Of a stretch of DNA of 41,143 nucleotides, positions 1-7,689 are shown piece after piece; the stretch's first letter is position 1, and every line of letters begins with the position of its first letter. The notes beneath the pieces are model-generated. The model was not told the origin of the DNA, did not search any database, and saw nothing but the letters and a program-made list of their open reading frames with translations. The translations under genes and the position numbers were made by a program. Source of the stretch: JABDOU01 sp041567895 (GTDB lineage Bacteria > Actinomycetota > Acidimicrobiia > Spongiisociales > SHLN01). The stretch is from assembly GCA_041567895.1 (NCBI GenBank), contig JBFGAX010000020.1:1-41143 (forward strand), in the 5' to 3' direction.

Positions 1-23
1 GCAAAACAAACTGCTTAAGGGTC

Positions 24-38
24 TTGGCCGAAGGCCAA
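24..38 (-). terminator. Hairpin downstream of the tRNA gene
   Basis: On the minus strand this is a perfect inverted repeat, TTGGCC and GGCCAA around a 3-nt centre, which forms a C(UUCG)G tetraloop. It lies 9 bases past the tRNA 3' end. No T-tract follows on the minus strand, so it may be a processing or pausing hairpin rather than a canonical intrinsic terminator. Confidence 0.5.
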
Positions 39-46
39 AACCGACG

Positions 47-121
47 TGGGCCCGGTAGGACTTGAACCTACGACCGACGGATTATGAGTCCGCTGCTCTA
101 ACCAGGCTGAGCTACAGGCCC
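47..121 (-). tRNA. tRNA with CAT anticodon (elongator Met or Ile2)
   Basis: The minus strand folds as a full cloverleaf. The acceptor stem is GGGCCTG paired with CGGGCCC (one G-T pair), the D-arm contains AGCTCAG, the anticodon loop is CTCATAA with anticodon CAT, and the T-arm is GTAGG-TTCAAGT-CCTAC. The discriminator base is A and CCA is not encoded. A CAT anticodon is used by initiator Met, elongator Met and the lysidine-modified Ile2 tRNA. The paired first base pair (G-C) excludes a typical initiator. I cannot separate elongator Met from Ile2 by eye; a tRNA covariance model trained on TilS substrates would decide. Confidence 0.93.
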
Positions 122-293
122 GTATCGACCCCACGATAGGACGTTCGGCCAAGGCGACCTGAACCATTTTTCTCGAAAACCGAGATCACGTCCCAAGCAT
201 CGCTGTCGCAACGCACAAGAAATCTCGGCACAGCCGATTTCGTCGCCTTGCGCCTTTCGGTTTCTTGTCACACCTGGACGATACGTTCTCTTC

Positions 294-1397
294 ATGTTCA
301 CACAAGAGATGGTCGAACTCACATCACAACCTATGTCTGAGCTTTGGGAGCGTCTACGTCAGGAAGAGCGCATCATCAGCCAGAGCCGGGCCAGGCAACT
401 GGCGCTATTGCGCGAAATCGGACGTCGGTCCGGTTTCGCGCGGTCGATCTCTTCCTCCGATGTAGCGGCCCATCTCGATCTATCGACCGACACTGCCAAA
501 GCGCTCCTACAAACCGCCGATGCCACCCCTGAGCGTTCTCCCAGAATGGCGAGTCTGGCGTCGGGCGAATGGTCCTTCGATCGAACAACGGCCTTTGCGC
601 GGCTGGTGCAGGCCGGAGCGGAGCCGGACATGATCGACGCCGCTCACGATCACGACATAGCGGGAATCCATCGGTTGCGGGCGATGACGACCCGTATTCG
701 ACGCCGCGATGAACGGCAAGCCTTCAAGGAGCGCCATGTGCGCTCGTTCTCGTCTCTGGACGAATCCGTTGGATTTCTCAACGCTCAATTGCCGGCCCAC
801 GACTGGAAGCTGGTCACCGACGCATTGGAAGATCGGGCGGATCGCCTGCCCTCCGATGACGGGTCGACCCGGGAGCAGTTACGGGCCGATGCGCTCGTGG
901 CCATGGCCATGGACTCGCTGGGTGCAAAAACCGCCGATCATCAATCCCCGGGGAGCACCATCACGATCACGGTCGACGCCGACCTCGCCGCCCGGTCCGG
1001 TTGTGAACTCGGCGGCACCATCGTTGGTGGGCCCCGGATCGGTCCGAACCTGCTGGCTGAACTGATGTGTGAAGGCTCGGTCGAGATCGTGCTGAGCGGG
1101 GTGAGCGGAGTGCCTGTAGCAGTCGGGCCCACGACCCGTGTGGTGCCTCCCAAGGTGCGCAGGATGGTGTTGGCGAGAGATGGTGCCTGCACCGTCGATG
1201 GGTGTGGAAATCGCTATCGCCTCGAAGTACACCACATCCTCCCGAGAGGCGAAGGTGGCAGCCACGACCTGGACAACCTCACCACGCTGTGCTGGTGGCA
1301 TCATCACGTTGCGATACATGGCACGGGAATGCAGATATGTCCGAGTAGCCCGACAACTCGACGGCGATTGATCTCACGTTCGCACGACCCGCCGTGA
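294..1397 (+). CDS. DUF222 (13E12 repeat family) protein with C-terminal HNH nuclease domain
   Basis: This 367-residue protein has the two-part layout of the actinobacterial 13E12/DUF222 family: a largely helical, arginine-rich N-terminal DUF222 region and an HNH nuclease domain at about residues 285-342. The HNH core shows the two Cys of the first knuckle (ACTVDGCGN), the LEVHHILPRGEGG segment, the DNLTTLC segment and a WWHHH end, so the metal ligands and catalytic His look intact. These proteins are very common and multi-copy in Actinomycetota; some behave like mobile or intron-associated genes, but their biological role is not settled. No strong ribosome-binding site precedes ATG 294; an in-frame ATG at 309 is an alternative. 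It is monocistronic by context. Confidence 0.9.
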   Translation: MFTQEMVELTSQPMSELWERLRQEERIISQSRARQLALLREIGRRSGFARSISSSDVAAHLDLSTDTAKALLQTADATPERSPRMASLASGEWSFDRTTAFARLVQAGAEPDMIDAAHDHDIAGIHRLRAMTTRIRRRDERQAFKERHVRSFSSLDESVGFLNAQLPAHDWKLVTDALEDRADRLPSDDGSTREQLRADALVAMAMDSLGAKTADHQSPGSTITITVDADLAARSGCELGGTIVGGPRIGPNLLAELMCEGSVEIVLSGVSGVPVAVGPTTRVVPPKVRRMVLARDGACTVDGCGNRYRLEVHHILPRGEGGSHDLDNLTTLCWWHHHVAIHGTGMQICPSSPTTRRRLISRSHDPP

Positions 1398-1670
1398 TGG
1401 GCGTGGAGCGCTTCTGCATGTCACACCAGAGGATCTGCCCGGCCACGCTCTCGCCTCATGCTGGTGGCACATCCGGTTGAGATCCGGATCGGTGTTGGTG
1501 CTGCTCTCCGGTGCGAACCCCAGGATTCCAAACAGGGATGACGATGGTGGTCCCGTACGGGCATGTCGAGGCGACGCCTGACATGAGGCTTGATGTGGGA
1601 GGCCGAATCGACGAGTCGATATCAGGTACGTTCCGCTCGAGATTTTGAATTTGCGGCGTGACGTCCGATG
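1398..1670. other. Gene-poor stretch between the HNH protein and the LAL regulator
   Basis: I see no convincing coding region here. In one plus frame around 1440-1475 a short stretch reads as a CWWH-like string, recalling the end of an HNH domain, but it lacks other family features and is too short to call a decayed paralogue. Confidence 0.4.
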
Positions 1671-1728
1671 GGGTCTTGAACAGGTTATTGCCGTAACCGA
1701 TGCGGTGATTGCCGTTTGTTCAAGTCCC
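1671..1728 (-). terminator. Long imperfect inverted repeat at the 3' end of the LAL regulator
   Basis: Two 12-base arms, 1671-1682 and 1717-1728, are complementary except for one central T-T mismatch (GGGtCTTGAACA against TGTTCAAGtCCC). The arms enclose 34 bases that hold a second small hairpin (GGTTA-TTGCCG-TAACC) and a repeated ATTGCCGT. One arm covers the stop codon of the upstream regulator, so a transcription-ending or RNA-stabilising role is likely. There is no T-tract. Confidence 0.45.
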
Positions 1729-4353
1729 AGAGGGGAGAAGGCCTTCGTCTCGGGCTCGGGCGACAGCTTCATTCCGTGTGGAGGTGTCGAGCTTGGTCAG
1801 CACGGCCGAAACGTGGGTTTCGACCGTTCGGGGTGAAACGAATAGCCGATCGGCGATTTCGGTGTTTGATAGTCCTTCATCGAGGAGTAGGAGGACTTCG
1901 GCTTGTCGAGCAGTGAGCCCAGCAGGGTGACGCCTGGTGTCGCGACCCTTACCCCGAGGCACATCTACACCTTCTCCTCGGAGGGCTTTTCTGAGCTTGG
2001 CAGCGACCGCAATTGCTCCCAGCGTCTCGAAAATCTCGAGCGCTTTCAGGCGCGCGTTGGTATCACCCTGCATCAATGCCAGTCCCTGCTCGTATGGAAT
2101 CGCCTGGTGTTCCAGGAAAGCGGCTGCCTCGACTGGCTTGCCTTCAATGATCAGACGATATGGCGGAGCGATCCCATCAGGTGCCTCCGACAGTTCCCCC
2201 AACATCCACAGCCAGAAGGCAAGCCAGCCAGCGGACCAGGGAAAGATGTACCGTCTGGGGTCGTTGAGCACCTCTCGGAAGCGGGAGATGAGTGACGGAT
2301 CATGCTCTCCCTGTAGCCACATGTACTCGGCCCGCCCGGCGGCCGAAGGAAGGAGGCTTTGCATCTCGTTGCCTGCGTAGGCCCGTGCCCAGACCCGGTC
2401 GATGACAGCCCGGGCCCCCGAACGGCCTTGACGCGCTTGGAGGGGTCCGAGCACCTGTTCCGCCACGAGCTGGCCGTAAAAGAGAACACCTGTTGCACGG
2501 TCCTCGCTCGTCGGATCCTCGCCCTCCCGATCCAGGACCTTCGCGTGATGGGTGCTTGCGGCGTTTGCTGCCTCATCCTCGGCCGCTGCCCATTCACCTT
2601 TCCAGTCCAGAATCTTGGCGTAGTGGGCGCTCGCGGCTTTCTCGTTGATCCGAATCTCATACCCGGCCGCTTCGTCCCGGGCTCGCTGGGATATCGCACC
2701 GGCTCGTTCAAGGTCACGGTGCTCGGCGGCCACTTCCGCCATGTTGAGCAATGCGAGGGTTTCCTCAAACGGGTAGCCGGCGTTGTGTGCACGCAATCGG
2801 GAATCCTCGAGCATGAGAAAGCCGTTTGGGTCGCCTGCTCGAAAAGCGAAATGTCCCTTCGTGATGAGAGCGTTGATCAAACTCAGCTCATCGCCGATCT
2901 CCGTAGCGAGATCAATGGCCCTCCCTGCGGTCTCCACGGCCCCGGGCCCGTCGCCCCTCATCTTCAAGAGCCAGGCACGCTGGCTTACAGCTGCGGCCAG
3001 ATCTGCACCAGGTGGAAACGAATCAAGAATGTCGATGGCCTCCCTAGAGGCTGCTTCCGCCCGCTCAGGCCACCCGTTTACTTCGTTGACGCGAACACTG
3101 AACGTGAGTGCGCGGGCCAGTGCAAGATCGTTCCGAGTAGCACGGTAAAGGGCGATTGCCCGGTCCAAGATATCTGAAGACTCGCTGCTGGCCAGGTAAT
3201 ACTCGGTACGAGCCCAATCGTCGACGATAGCCGCTCGTTCGTTCTCGTCGATGCGGAGCAGATAGGGCTCGAGCAGCCGGAAATGGGCCGCGGCTTCCCG
3301 ATGGCTTTCGATGGCCATCGCCACTCGTGCCGCTTTTGGTCCGAATTCGAGGATTGAGTCGACATCATCGGCTTCGCGAGCATGATGAACAAGGCGGGCA
3401 GGGTCTGCAATTCCAACGAGCTGAGAAAGCACCTGGTGGTTGAGTCGACGACGATCGGAGGCGCTCAAAGCCGACTCTACGGAGCGGCGCGTCAACTCGT
3501 GATGAAAGGACAACGTGAGTTCTTCCATCCGGAGCAGACCCTGACGAGAGCACTCAGTCAAATGCTCCGGGGCCGAGCCGACGATGCTTTCGATGAGGGA
3601 TCGCTCTGAGTCTCCTGGGATCACCGACACAAGATCTAGAAGCCGTCGAGCTTCAGGGGTCAGTTTTGCCGCCCTGGCGAGAACCGAGTCCTGAACCGAG
3701 GTAGGCACGTTCTCGACGCCCGACGCTATCACCTCGGTGACAAAGAGAGGGTTCCCATCGGTGAGAGTCAGGATCTCAACAATGTCAAGATCGGCGCCAC
3801 CAACCAGATCCGCAACTGCATCACGCGAGAGGCCTTGTAGATGTATCCGCACGAGGACCTCCGGGGGAAGCTCTCCGATTACCTGTCTCAACGGATGGTC
3901 ATAGTCAACCTCGCTATCGCGATATGTGAGTACAAGCAGGCCATTGGTGTTCGCGATCCTCCGCCCTAGATATTTGATGATGTCAAGGGTTGCAGCATCC
4001 GCCCAATGCGTGTCTTCGACGACCATGACCGTGGAGCGAAGGTTTCGCGATAACAGGCCCAGAAGGCTTCCCATTACGGCTCTGCGGTCTCCTCTGTCCA
4101 AGACCTGGGAAAGCGTGGTGTCGTCACGGGAAATCTCCCAGATGGGGCCTAGTGGTTGGGGAGTCAACAGATCGTCGCAAGATCCGAAGAGGACGTGCAT
4201 GTCGTCGGCATGCATCCCAACAAAGTCTCGGACCAGGGCACTCTTGCCGATGCCGGCCTCACCCCGTATCAGGACGACCTTGCCACCCGACGACTCGACT
4301 CCGGCCAGTAGGTCAGCCATCAACGCCAGCTCTTCTTCGCGCTCAAGCAGCAT
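1720..4353 (-). CDS. LAL-type (MalT-like) LuxR transcriptional regulator with AAA ATPase domain
   Basis: This is a large (877-residue) signal-responsive activator of the LAL class. The N-terminus carries an AAA/STAND ATPase: the Walker A motif GEAGIGKS is at residues 31-38, and a Walker B-like VMVVEDTHWAD follows about 90 residues later. The middle is a long alpha-helical, TPR-like region that in this family senses ligands or partners. The C-terminus is a LuxR helix-turn-helix (GLTARQAEVLLLLDEGLSN, then TEIADRLFVSPRTVETHVSA). The open frame extends 20 codons upstream, but the family starts at MLLEREEEL, so I place the start at 4353. Around 2505-2630 the helical region contains a diverged 25-residue tandem duplication. 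The gene lies downstream of a hydrolase gene and a dehydrogenase remnant on the same strand. Its targets are unknown. Confidence 0.9.
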   Translation of the reverse strand: MLLEREEELALMADLLAGVESSGGKVVLIRGEAGIGKSALVRDFVGMHADDMHVLFGSCDDLLTPQPLGPIWEISRDDTTLSQVLDRGDRRAVMGSLLGLLSRNLRSTVMVVEDTHWADAATLDIIKYLGRRIANTNGLLVLTYRDSEVDYDHPLRQVIGELPPEVLVRIHLQGLSRDAVADLVGGADLDIVEILTLTDGNPLFVTEVIASGVENVPTSVQDSVLARAAKLTPEARRLLDLVSVIPGDSERSLIESIVGSAPEHLTECSRQGLLRMEELTLSFHHELTRRSVESALSASDRRRLNHQVLSQLVGIADPARLVHHAREADDVDSILEFGPKAARVAMAIESHREAAAHFRLLEPYLLRIDENERAAIVDDWARTEYYLASSESSDILDRAIALYRATRNDLALARALTFSVRVNEVNGWPERAEAASREAIDILDSFPPGADLAAAVSQRAWLLKMRGDGPGAVETAGRAIDLATEIGDELSLINALITKGHFAFRAGDPNGFLMLEDSRLRAHNAGYPFEETLALLNMAEVAAEHRDLERAGAISQRARDEAAGYEIRINEKAASAHYAKILDWKGEWAAAEDEAANAASTHHAKVLDREGEDPTSEDRATGVLFYGQLVAEQVLGPLQARQGRSGARAVIDRVWARAYAGNEMQSLLPSAAGRAEYMWLQGEHDPSLISRFREVLNDPRRYIFPWSAGWLAFWLWMLGELSEAPDGIAPPYRLIIEGKPVEAAAFLEHQAIPYEQGLALMQGDTNARLKALEIFETLGAIAVAAKLRKALRGEGVDVPRGKGRDTRRHPAGLTARQAEVLLLLDEGLSNTEIADRLFVSPRTVETHVSAVLTKLDTSTRNEAVARARDEGLLPSGT

Positions 4354-4464
4354 GCGCGGGAGCCTACCGACGGCGCAGCCAGGGGGACTCGTCGGCTCCT
4401 CTGCGCCACCCACCGCGCAAAGCCGGAACCGCTCGCAGTTTCGCTGCGATCCCGGACTTCGGAC

Positions 4465-4545
4465 TCATCGACGAGCGAGGGTGAGTGCGGCAAGGCGGCC
4501 AAACCCGCTATTGCTACCAGTGATGAGGATCCGTCGAGGTGTCAC
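4465..4545 (-). pseudogene. N-terminal remnant of a short-chain dehydrogenase/reductase
   Basis: A GTG at 4545, three bases after the hydrolase stop codon, opens a 26-codon frame that reads TPRRILITGSNSGFGR and then LAALTLARR before a TGA. This is the first beta strand, the glycine-rich TGxxxGxG dinucleotide-binding turn and the first helix of a classical SDR, ending just where the second beta strand should begin. Nothing SDR-like follows in any frame, so the rest (over 200 codons in the family) is gone. The position suggests the SDR was once the second gene of the hydrolase operon and was cut by a deletion joining it to the LAL regulator region. Confidence 0.65.
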
Positions 4546-4548
4546 GGC

Positions 4549-5562
4549 TCAACCCGCCGTGCCGATGTTGGCTGCCAAGAACTCGAGGAGCTCCTCCGGG
4601 TGGTCATTGAAGTAGTTGTAGGCGTCGAATCGTTTCCCGGTCCCGAACGATCGAGGCTGATCTGGGCCGATCCACACGAGGTCCTTCGGAGTCGGGCAGT
4701 GGTCGAAGATCACCTCGACGTCGTTGATCCCGGTCTCGGTATTCGTGGTGTACACATCACCCTTCACCTGTGTGAAGAGAACCGGCACCTTGACCGATCC
4801 AATGGTCTCGAGAGCGTCGGCGAACCCGAAGCCGTACTCCTTGCGTTGGGCCGCATCGACTGACGCCGCGAGATCCATCTTCAGTTTGCGCTCTGTCAAC
4901 CTCGACATCATGTTGTACGAGATCGTCGGCTGGACCAGCACCTGACACTTGATCTTGTCGAGATCGAAAGCGCCGGGGGCTTGTTGCCACGCTCCCAGCG
5001 TCGCGTTCGCACCCATGCATTGGCTCACCAGTGCGACATCAAGACCCTTGAATTCGTCGTGCTGGCTGACGTGGCGCAGAACTCCGACCGCGTCCTGCCA
5101 CTCGACCGTGCCCGCCCCGACGGGAGATTCCGGGCCCTTCGCCGACTTTCCGACACCGCCGTCGCTCTCGCCCTGCCCGCGTTGGTCATAGGTCAACACC
5201 GAGTACCCGGCATCGTGAAGATGTTTGATCATCGGGAGAAACGCGACGGGCACGTCATCCATGCCCTCTACCGACCCGTAACGGTTACACAGCAGCGGGT
5301 GGTTGATGATCACGAGTCCGATGGGTTGATCTGCCGGGATCTCCCAAGCGCTGAGCCGGACGTTGTCGCTCGCCATGACATCGACCGCGCGGAACTCCAT
5401 GCCGTGATCCGCCGGTGTCTCGGGGAGTTCCTGTCGTTTCGGCCCGACGCGTTGACCGACGACCACCTTTGTAAGCAAGCGTTTCACGAACGGCACGCGA
5501 GCGAGGAAGCTCGGAGATGTCGGCGTGAGGTTGATGGACTCGGCGGCCTGAGAACTTGACAT
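4549..5562 (-). CDS. Alpha/beta hydrolase with a Cys at the nucleophile position
   Basis: This 337-residue alpha/beta-hydrolase fold protein has the strand-turn YDQRGQGESDGG after beta strand 4 and a nucleophile elbow at about residues 180-184 reading SQCMG, so the usual Ser of GxSxG is Cys182. A candidate acid is in QVKGDVYTT, and the end (RFDAYNYFNDHPEELLEFL) resembles the C-terminus of YcjY-like hydrolases. Cys nucleophiles occur in dienelactone hydrolases, so activity is plausible but the substrate is unknown. ATG 5562 has a good AGGAG site six bases upstream. The gene is transcribed divergently from a TetR regulator and shares an operator-rich gap with it, so it is probably that regulator's target. 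An SDR remnant follows directly. Confidence 0.85.
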   Translation of the reverse strand: MSSSQAAESINLTPTSPSFLARVPFVKRLLTKVVVGQRVGPKRQELPETPADHGMEFRAVDVMASDNVRLSAWEIPADQPIGLVIINHPLLCNRYGSVEGMDDVPVAFLPMIKHLHDAGYSVLTYDQRGQGESDGGVGKSAKGPESPVGAGTVEWQDAVGVLRHVSQHDEFKGLDVALVSQCMGANATLGAWQQAPGAFDLDKIKCQVLVQPTISYNMMSRLTERKLKMDLAASVDAAQRKEYGFGFADALETIGSVKVPVLFTQVKGDVYTTNTETGINDVEVIFDHCPTPKDLVWIGPDQPRSFGTGKRFDAYNYFNDHPEELLEFLAANIGTAG

Positions 5563-5610
5563 GAGTTGCTCCTGTAGCGATTGTCGAAAGCTGACGTTTT
5601 CGTTTCAAAG

Positions 5611-5654
5611 TGTCAGGCAACACAATACCTGACATATGTGTCTAGATGTGTCAG
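5611..5654. promoter_or_regulatory. Probable TetR operator with three half-sites
   Basis: The divergent gap contains TGTCAGG (5611-5617), CCTGACA (5628-5634) and TGTCAG (5649-5654). The first two form a perfect inverted repeat with 10 bases between the arms, and the second and third form another with a longer spacer. Such alternating half-sites between a TetR gene and a divergent enzyme gene are the usual autoregulatory arrangement. Binding is inferred, not shown. Confidence 0.6.
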
Positions 5655-5664
5655 TATTCGCACT

Positions 5665-6255
5665 GTGGAGGTCAAGCCGACGACGTCGCCGGGTACAGCG
5701 CAGCGAGACGCCAAGCGCGATGCGATTCACCGTGCTGCGATCGACCAATTCACCGAACGAGGGTTTGCTGGAACGTCGATGGCAAACATCGCAGCGGCTG
5801 CTGGTACTTCGAGGCCAGCCTTGTACCAGTACTTCCGCAACAAGAGCGACATCTTCGAATCAGCCTTCGTCGTCTTGTTCGAGGGACTCGTCGAACACGC
5901 GCTGTCAGCGCTGCAACAACCGGGATCGACAGCGGAACGACTCGACGGATTCTTGCAGCGCTACGAAGGCGATCTGTGGCAACGGATAGCTGCCTCGCCG
6001 CACGCCGACGAAATCGTCAAGGCAAAAGATCCTGAACTGGTCGCCGCCGTCGCCGCCGTCGTCTCTCGCCTGTCCGATGGACTCAACATGTACCTCGAAC
6101 AGCACTCCGCCGACACCGAAACCAAGGCGGAGTGGATCGAAGTGCTGCGCTTGTCACCCAAGGGGCTCAGGTACGACCGGCCTCCTACGGAAATATACCG
6201 GCGTCGCCTCACAGCGCTGGCCCGTGGTGTCGCCGCAGACATTGACGCCTCCTGA
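5665..6255 (+). CDS. TetR/AcrR family transcriptional regulator
   Basis: The protein (196 residues from GTG 5665) has a clear TetR DNA-binding domain near the N-terminus: helix 1 AIHRAAIDQFTERGFAG, then TSMANIAAAAGTSRPALYQY and FRNKSDIFESAF, the typical helix-turn-helix with the Y-x-F-x-x-K end. The remaining 130 residues are the helical ligand-binding and dimerisation part, not diagnostic of a ligand. The frame is open to 5581, but the upstream stretch overlaps the operator repeats, so I prefer GTG 5665. It faces the alpha/beta hydrolase and likely represses it and itself. Confidence 0.9.
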   Translation: MEVKPTTSPGTAQRDAKRDAIHRAAIDQFTERGFAGTSMANIAAAAGTSRPALYQYFRNKSDIFESAFVVLFEGLVEHALSALQQPGSTAERLDGFLQRYEGDLWQRIAASPHADEIVKAKDPELVAAVAAVVSRLSDGLNMYLEQHSADTETKAEWIEVLRLSPKGLRYDRPPTEIYRRRLTALARGVAADIDAS

Positions 6256-6436
6256 CAGGTGACAGCGGATGGCGCCTCGATTGCCGCCCACGACGGTTCG
6301 AACGAACGCAGCTCGGCCCCACCACATCAACAGTCGCACCGCAGCAGCCGCACGACAACCGCTCCAGAACGCGCTCCGCAGATCGATCCCCCAGACCACT
6401 GTCACCCTTCAGGCCATCAGCGACCCTGTGCAGAGT

Positions 6437-6913
6437 TCAGGGCGCTACGACGTCAGGGTCGAGATTGGCGTCCGAGCCGCCGAATCGTTTTTGGATGACT
6501 GAGGGGTCGCGGAAGGTCATGGCTGTGAACGCTCCGTGCTCAGGTGTTGCCACGTCGGGGTCGAGATCGGCGTCGGATCCGCCGAATCGTTTTTGGATGA
6601 CCGAGGGGTCGCGGAAAGTCATGGCCGTGAACGCTCCGTGCTCAGGTGTTGCCACGTCGGGGTCGAGATCGGCGTCGGAGCCGCCGAATCGTTTTTGGAT
6701 GACCGAGGGGTCGCGGAAGGTCATGGCTGTGAAGGCTCCATGCTCAGCTGCTGTGGGTTCGGCTTGCGCATTGATCGGAACGACACCTTGCCCGGTGTCG
6801 ATCGCCATACCAAGACCGACACCGGTCGCCAGGAGAACGGCGAAAACGAGTCCCTGGCGGACCATGTGCGTGGGTCGTATTCCAGCCGGCCCGGTCACTG
6901 TGTTTGTGGACAT
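6437..6913 (-). CDS. Secreted or membrane-anchored protein made of 34-residue repeats
   Basis: This 158-residue protein starts with a short charged leader and a hydrophobic segment (about residues 19-37), then three tandem copies of a 34-residue unit. Each unit begins EHGAFTAMTFRDPSVIQKRF and continues GGSDADLDPDVATP. The copies are nearly identical in protein and DNA. The start is secure: AAGGAGG lies seven bases before ATG 6913. I do not recognise the family. The single N-terminal hydrophobic segment suggests export or anchoring with the repeats outside the membrane. The regular acidic stretch (DADLDPD) could bind divalent metal, but that is speculation. Confidence 0.75.
   Translation of the reverse strand: MSTNTVTGPAGIRPTHMVRQGLVFAVLLATGVGLGMAIDTGQGVVPINAQAEPTAAEHGAFTAMTFRDPSVIQKRFGGSDADLDPDVATPEHGAFTAMTFRDPSVIQKRFGGSDADLDPDVATPEHGAFTAMTFRDPSVIQKRFGGSDANLDPDVVAP
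6451..6745. repeat. 102-bp coding tandem repeat, about 2.9 copies
   Basis: Copies recur at exactly 102-bp intervals (the GAATCGTTTTTGG marker begins at 6482, 6584 and 6686) and differ at only a few, mostly synonymous, bases. The period is a multiple of three, so copy-number change keeps the reading frame of the repeat protein. Confidence 0.9.
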
Positions 6914-7135
6914 TTCTTCCTCCTTGTCGTGAGCCTTGATGGGCTCCTTTGCTTATCCGAACATAAGAAAAAGAGGGGGAAAGCACATCAGGGTGGACCA
7001 CTGAGATATGGATCACCAACCCGGGGATTTGGGGGTCAGCAGTACGCCGAGGCCTCTCGCTGATTTGGCCTGCGTGGGCTGTGTATCTTTCGAGGTATCA
7101 GTTGGTCAAAGCAGGTTGACCATACGGGAGGTGTC

Positions 7136-7588
7136 GTGGCTCAACCCCGGGGATCGTCGAAAGAGAAGAAGTCCTCCCTGGACGGGCCGGTCCTTCTCTC
7201 CGGTGGCAACCCTCAAATCCCCAAGGGCGATGGCGATGAGCCTGTGCAGGCCTACATTGCGGCCATGCCAGCCTGGAAGGGCGACGTCGGTCGGCGCCTC
7301 GACGCGTTGATCGTGCGCACCGTTCCCGACGTGCGTAAGGCGGTGCGGTGGAACTCACCGTTCTATGGCATCGAAGACGAAGGCTGGTTTCTCAGCTTTC
7401 ATTGCATGACGAAGTACGTGAAGGTGGCTTTTTTTCGCGGTACATCGCTAGAACCCGTACCCCCTGTCGAGTCCAAACAAGAGCACGTGCGCTACTTCCA
7501 CATCCATGAGGACGACCAGCTCGACGAAGCTCAGTTCTCGGACTGGGTGAAGCAGGCCAGTGAAGTACCGGGCGATCCACTCTTCTGA
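7136..7588 (+). CDS. DUF1801 domain protein
   Basis: The 150-residue protein matches the DUF1801 family pattern: a helix ending in VQAYIAAMPAWKGDVGRRLD, the segment PDVRKAVRWNSPFYGIEDEG, then GWFLSFHCMTKYVKVAFF and a C-terminal helix. The family is a small cytoplasmic fold of unknown function, sometimes associated with iron or YdhG-like proteins. The start is GTG 7136, supported by GGGAGG five bases upstream. The N-terminal 25 residues are polar and lysine-rich and probably disordered. Neighbours give no functional hint. Confidence 0.85.
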   Translation: MAQPRGSSKEKKSSLDGPVLLSGGNPQIPKGDGDEPVQAYIAAMPAWKGDVGRRLDALIVRTVPDVRKAVRWNSPFYGIEDEGWFLSFHCMTKYVKVAFFRGTSLEPVPPVESKQEHVRYFHIHEDDQLDEAQFSDWVKQASEVPGDPLF

Positions 7589-7677
7589 AAAGGTCAGCGA
7601 TCCAACCAAAGGCACCGGTCAGCCATAGCTCGTGAGGTTCATTCGCAGGCGGAGTCGGATTGGTCAGGGCCTGTCGG

Positions 7678-7683
7678 TATATT
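7678..7683 (+). promoter_or_regulatory. Candidate -10 element for a leaderless transcript
   Basis: TATATT ends six bases before ATG 7690, so transcription would begin at or next to the start codon. No good -35 is visible at the usual distance. Leaderless mRNAs are common in Actinomycetota. Confidence 0.35.
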
Positions 7684-7689
7684 CGGCGT

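Noticed and set aside
25..130. Integration site at the tRNA gene
   Set aside because: No integrase gene and no second copy of the tRNA 3' end were found in the window.
1440..1475. CWWH-like string suggesting a decayed second HNH domain
   Set aside because: Only a handful of residues match and no other HNH or DUF222 feature is in the same frame.
1717..1740. TTGTTCAAGTCCC resembling a tRNA T-loop, hinting at a tRNA remnant or attachment site
   Set aside because: No acceptor or anticodon arm can be built around it; it is explained as one arm of the inverted repeat.
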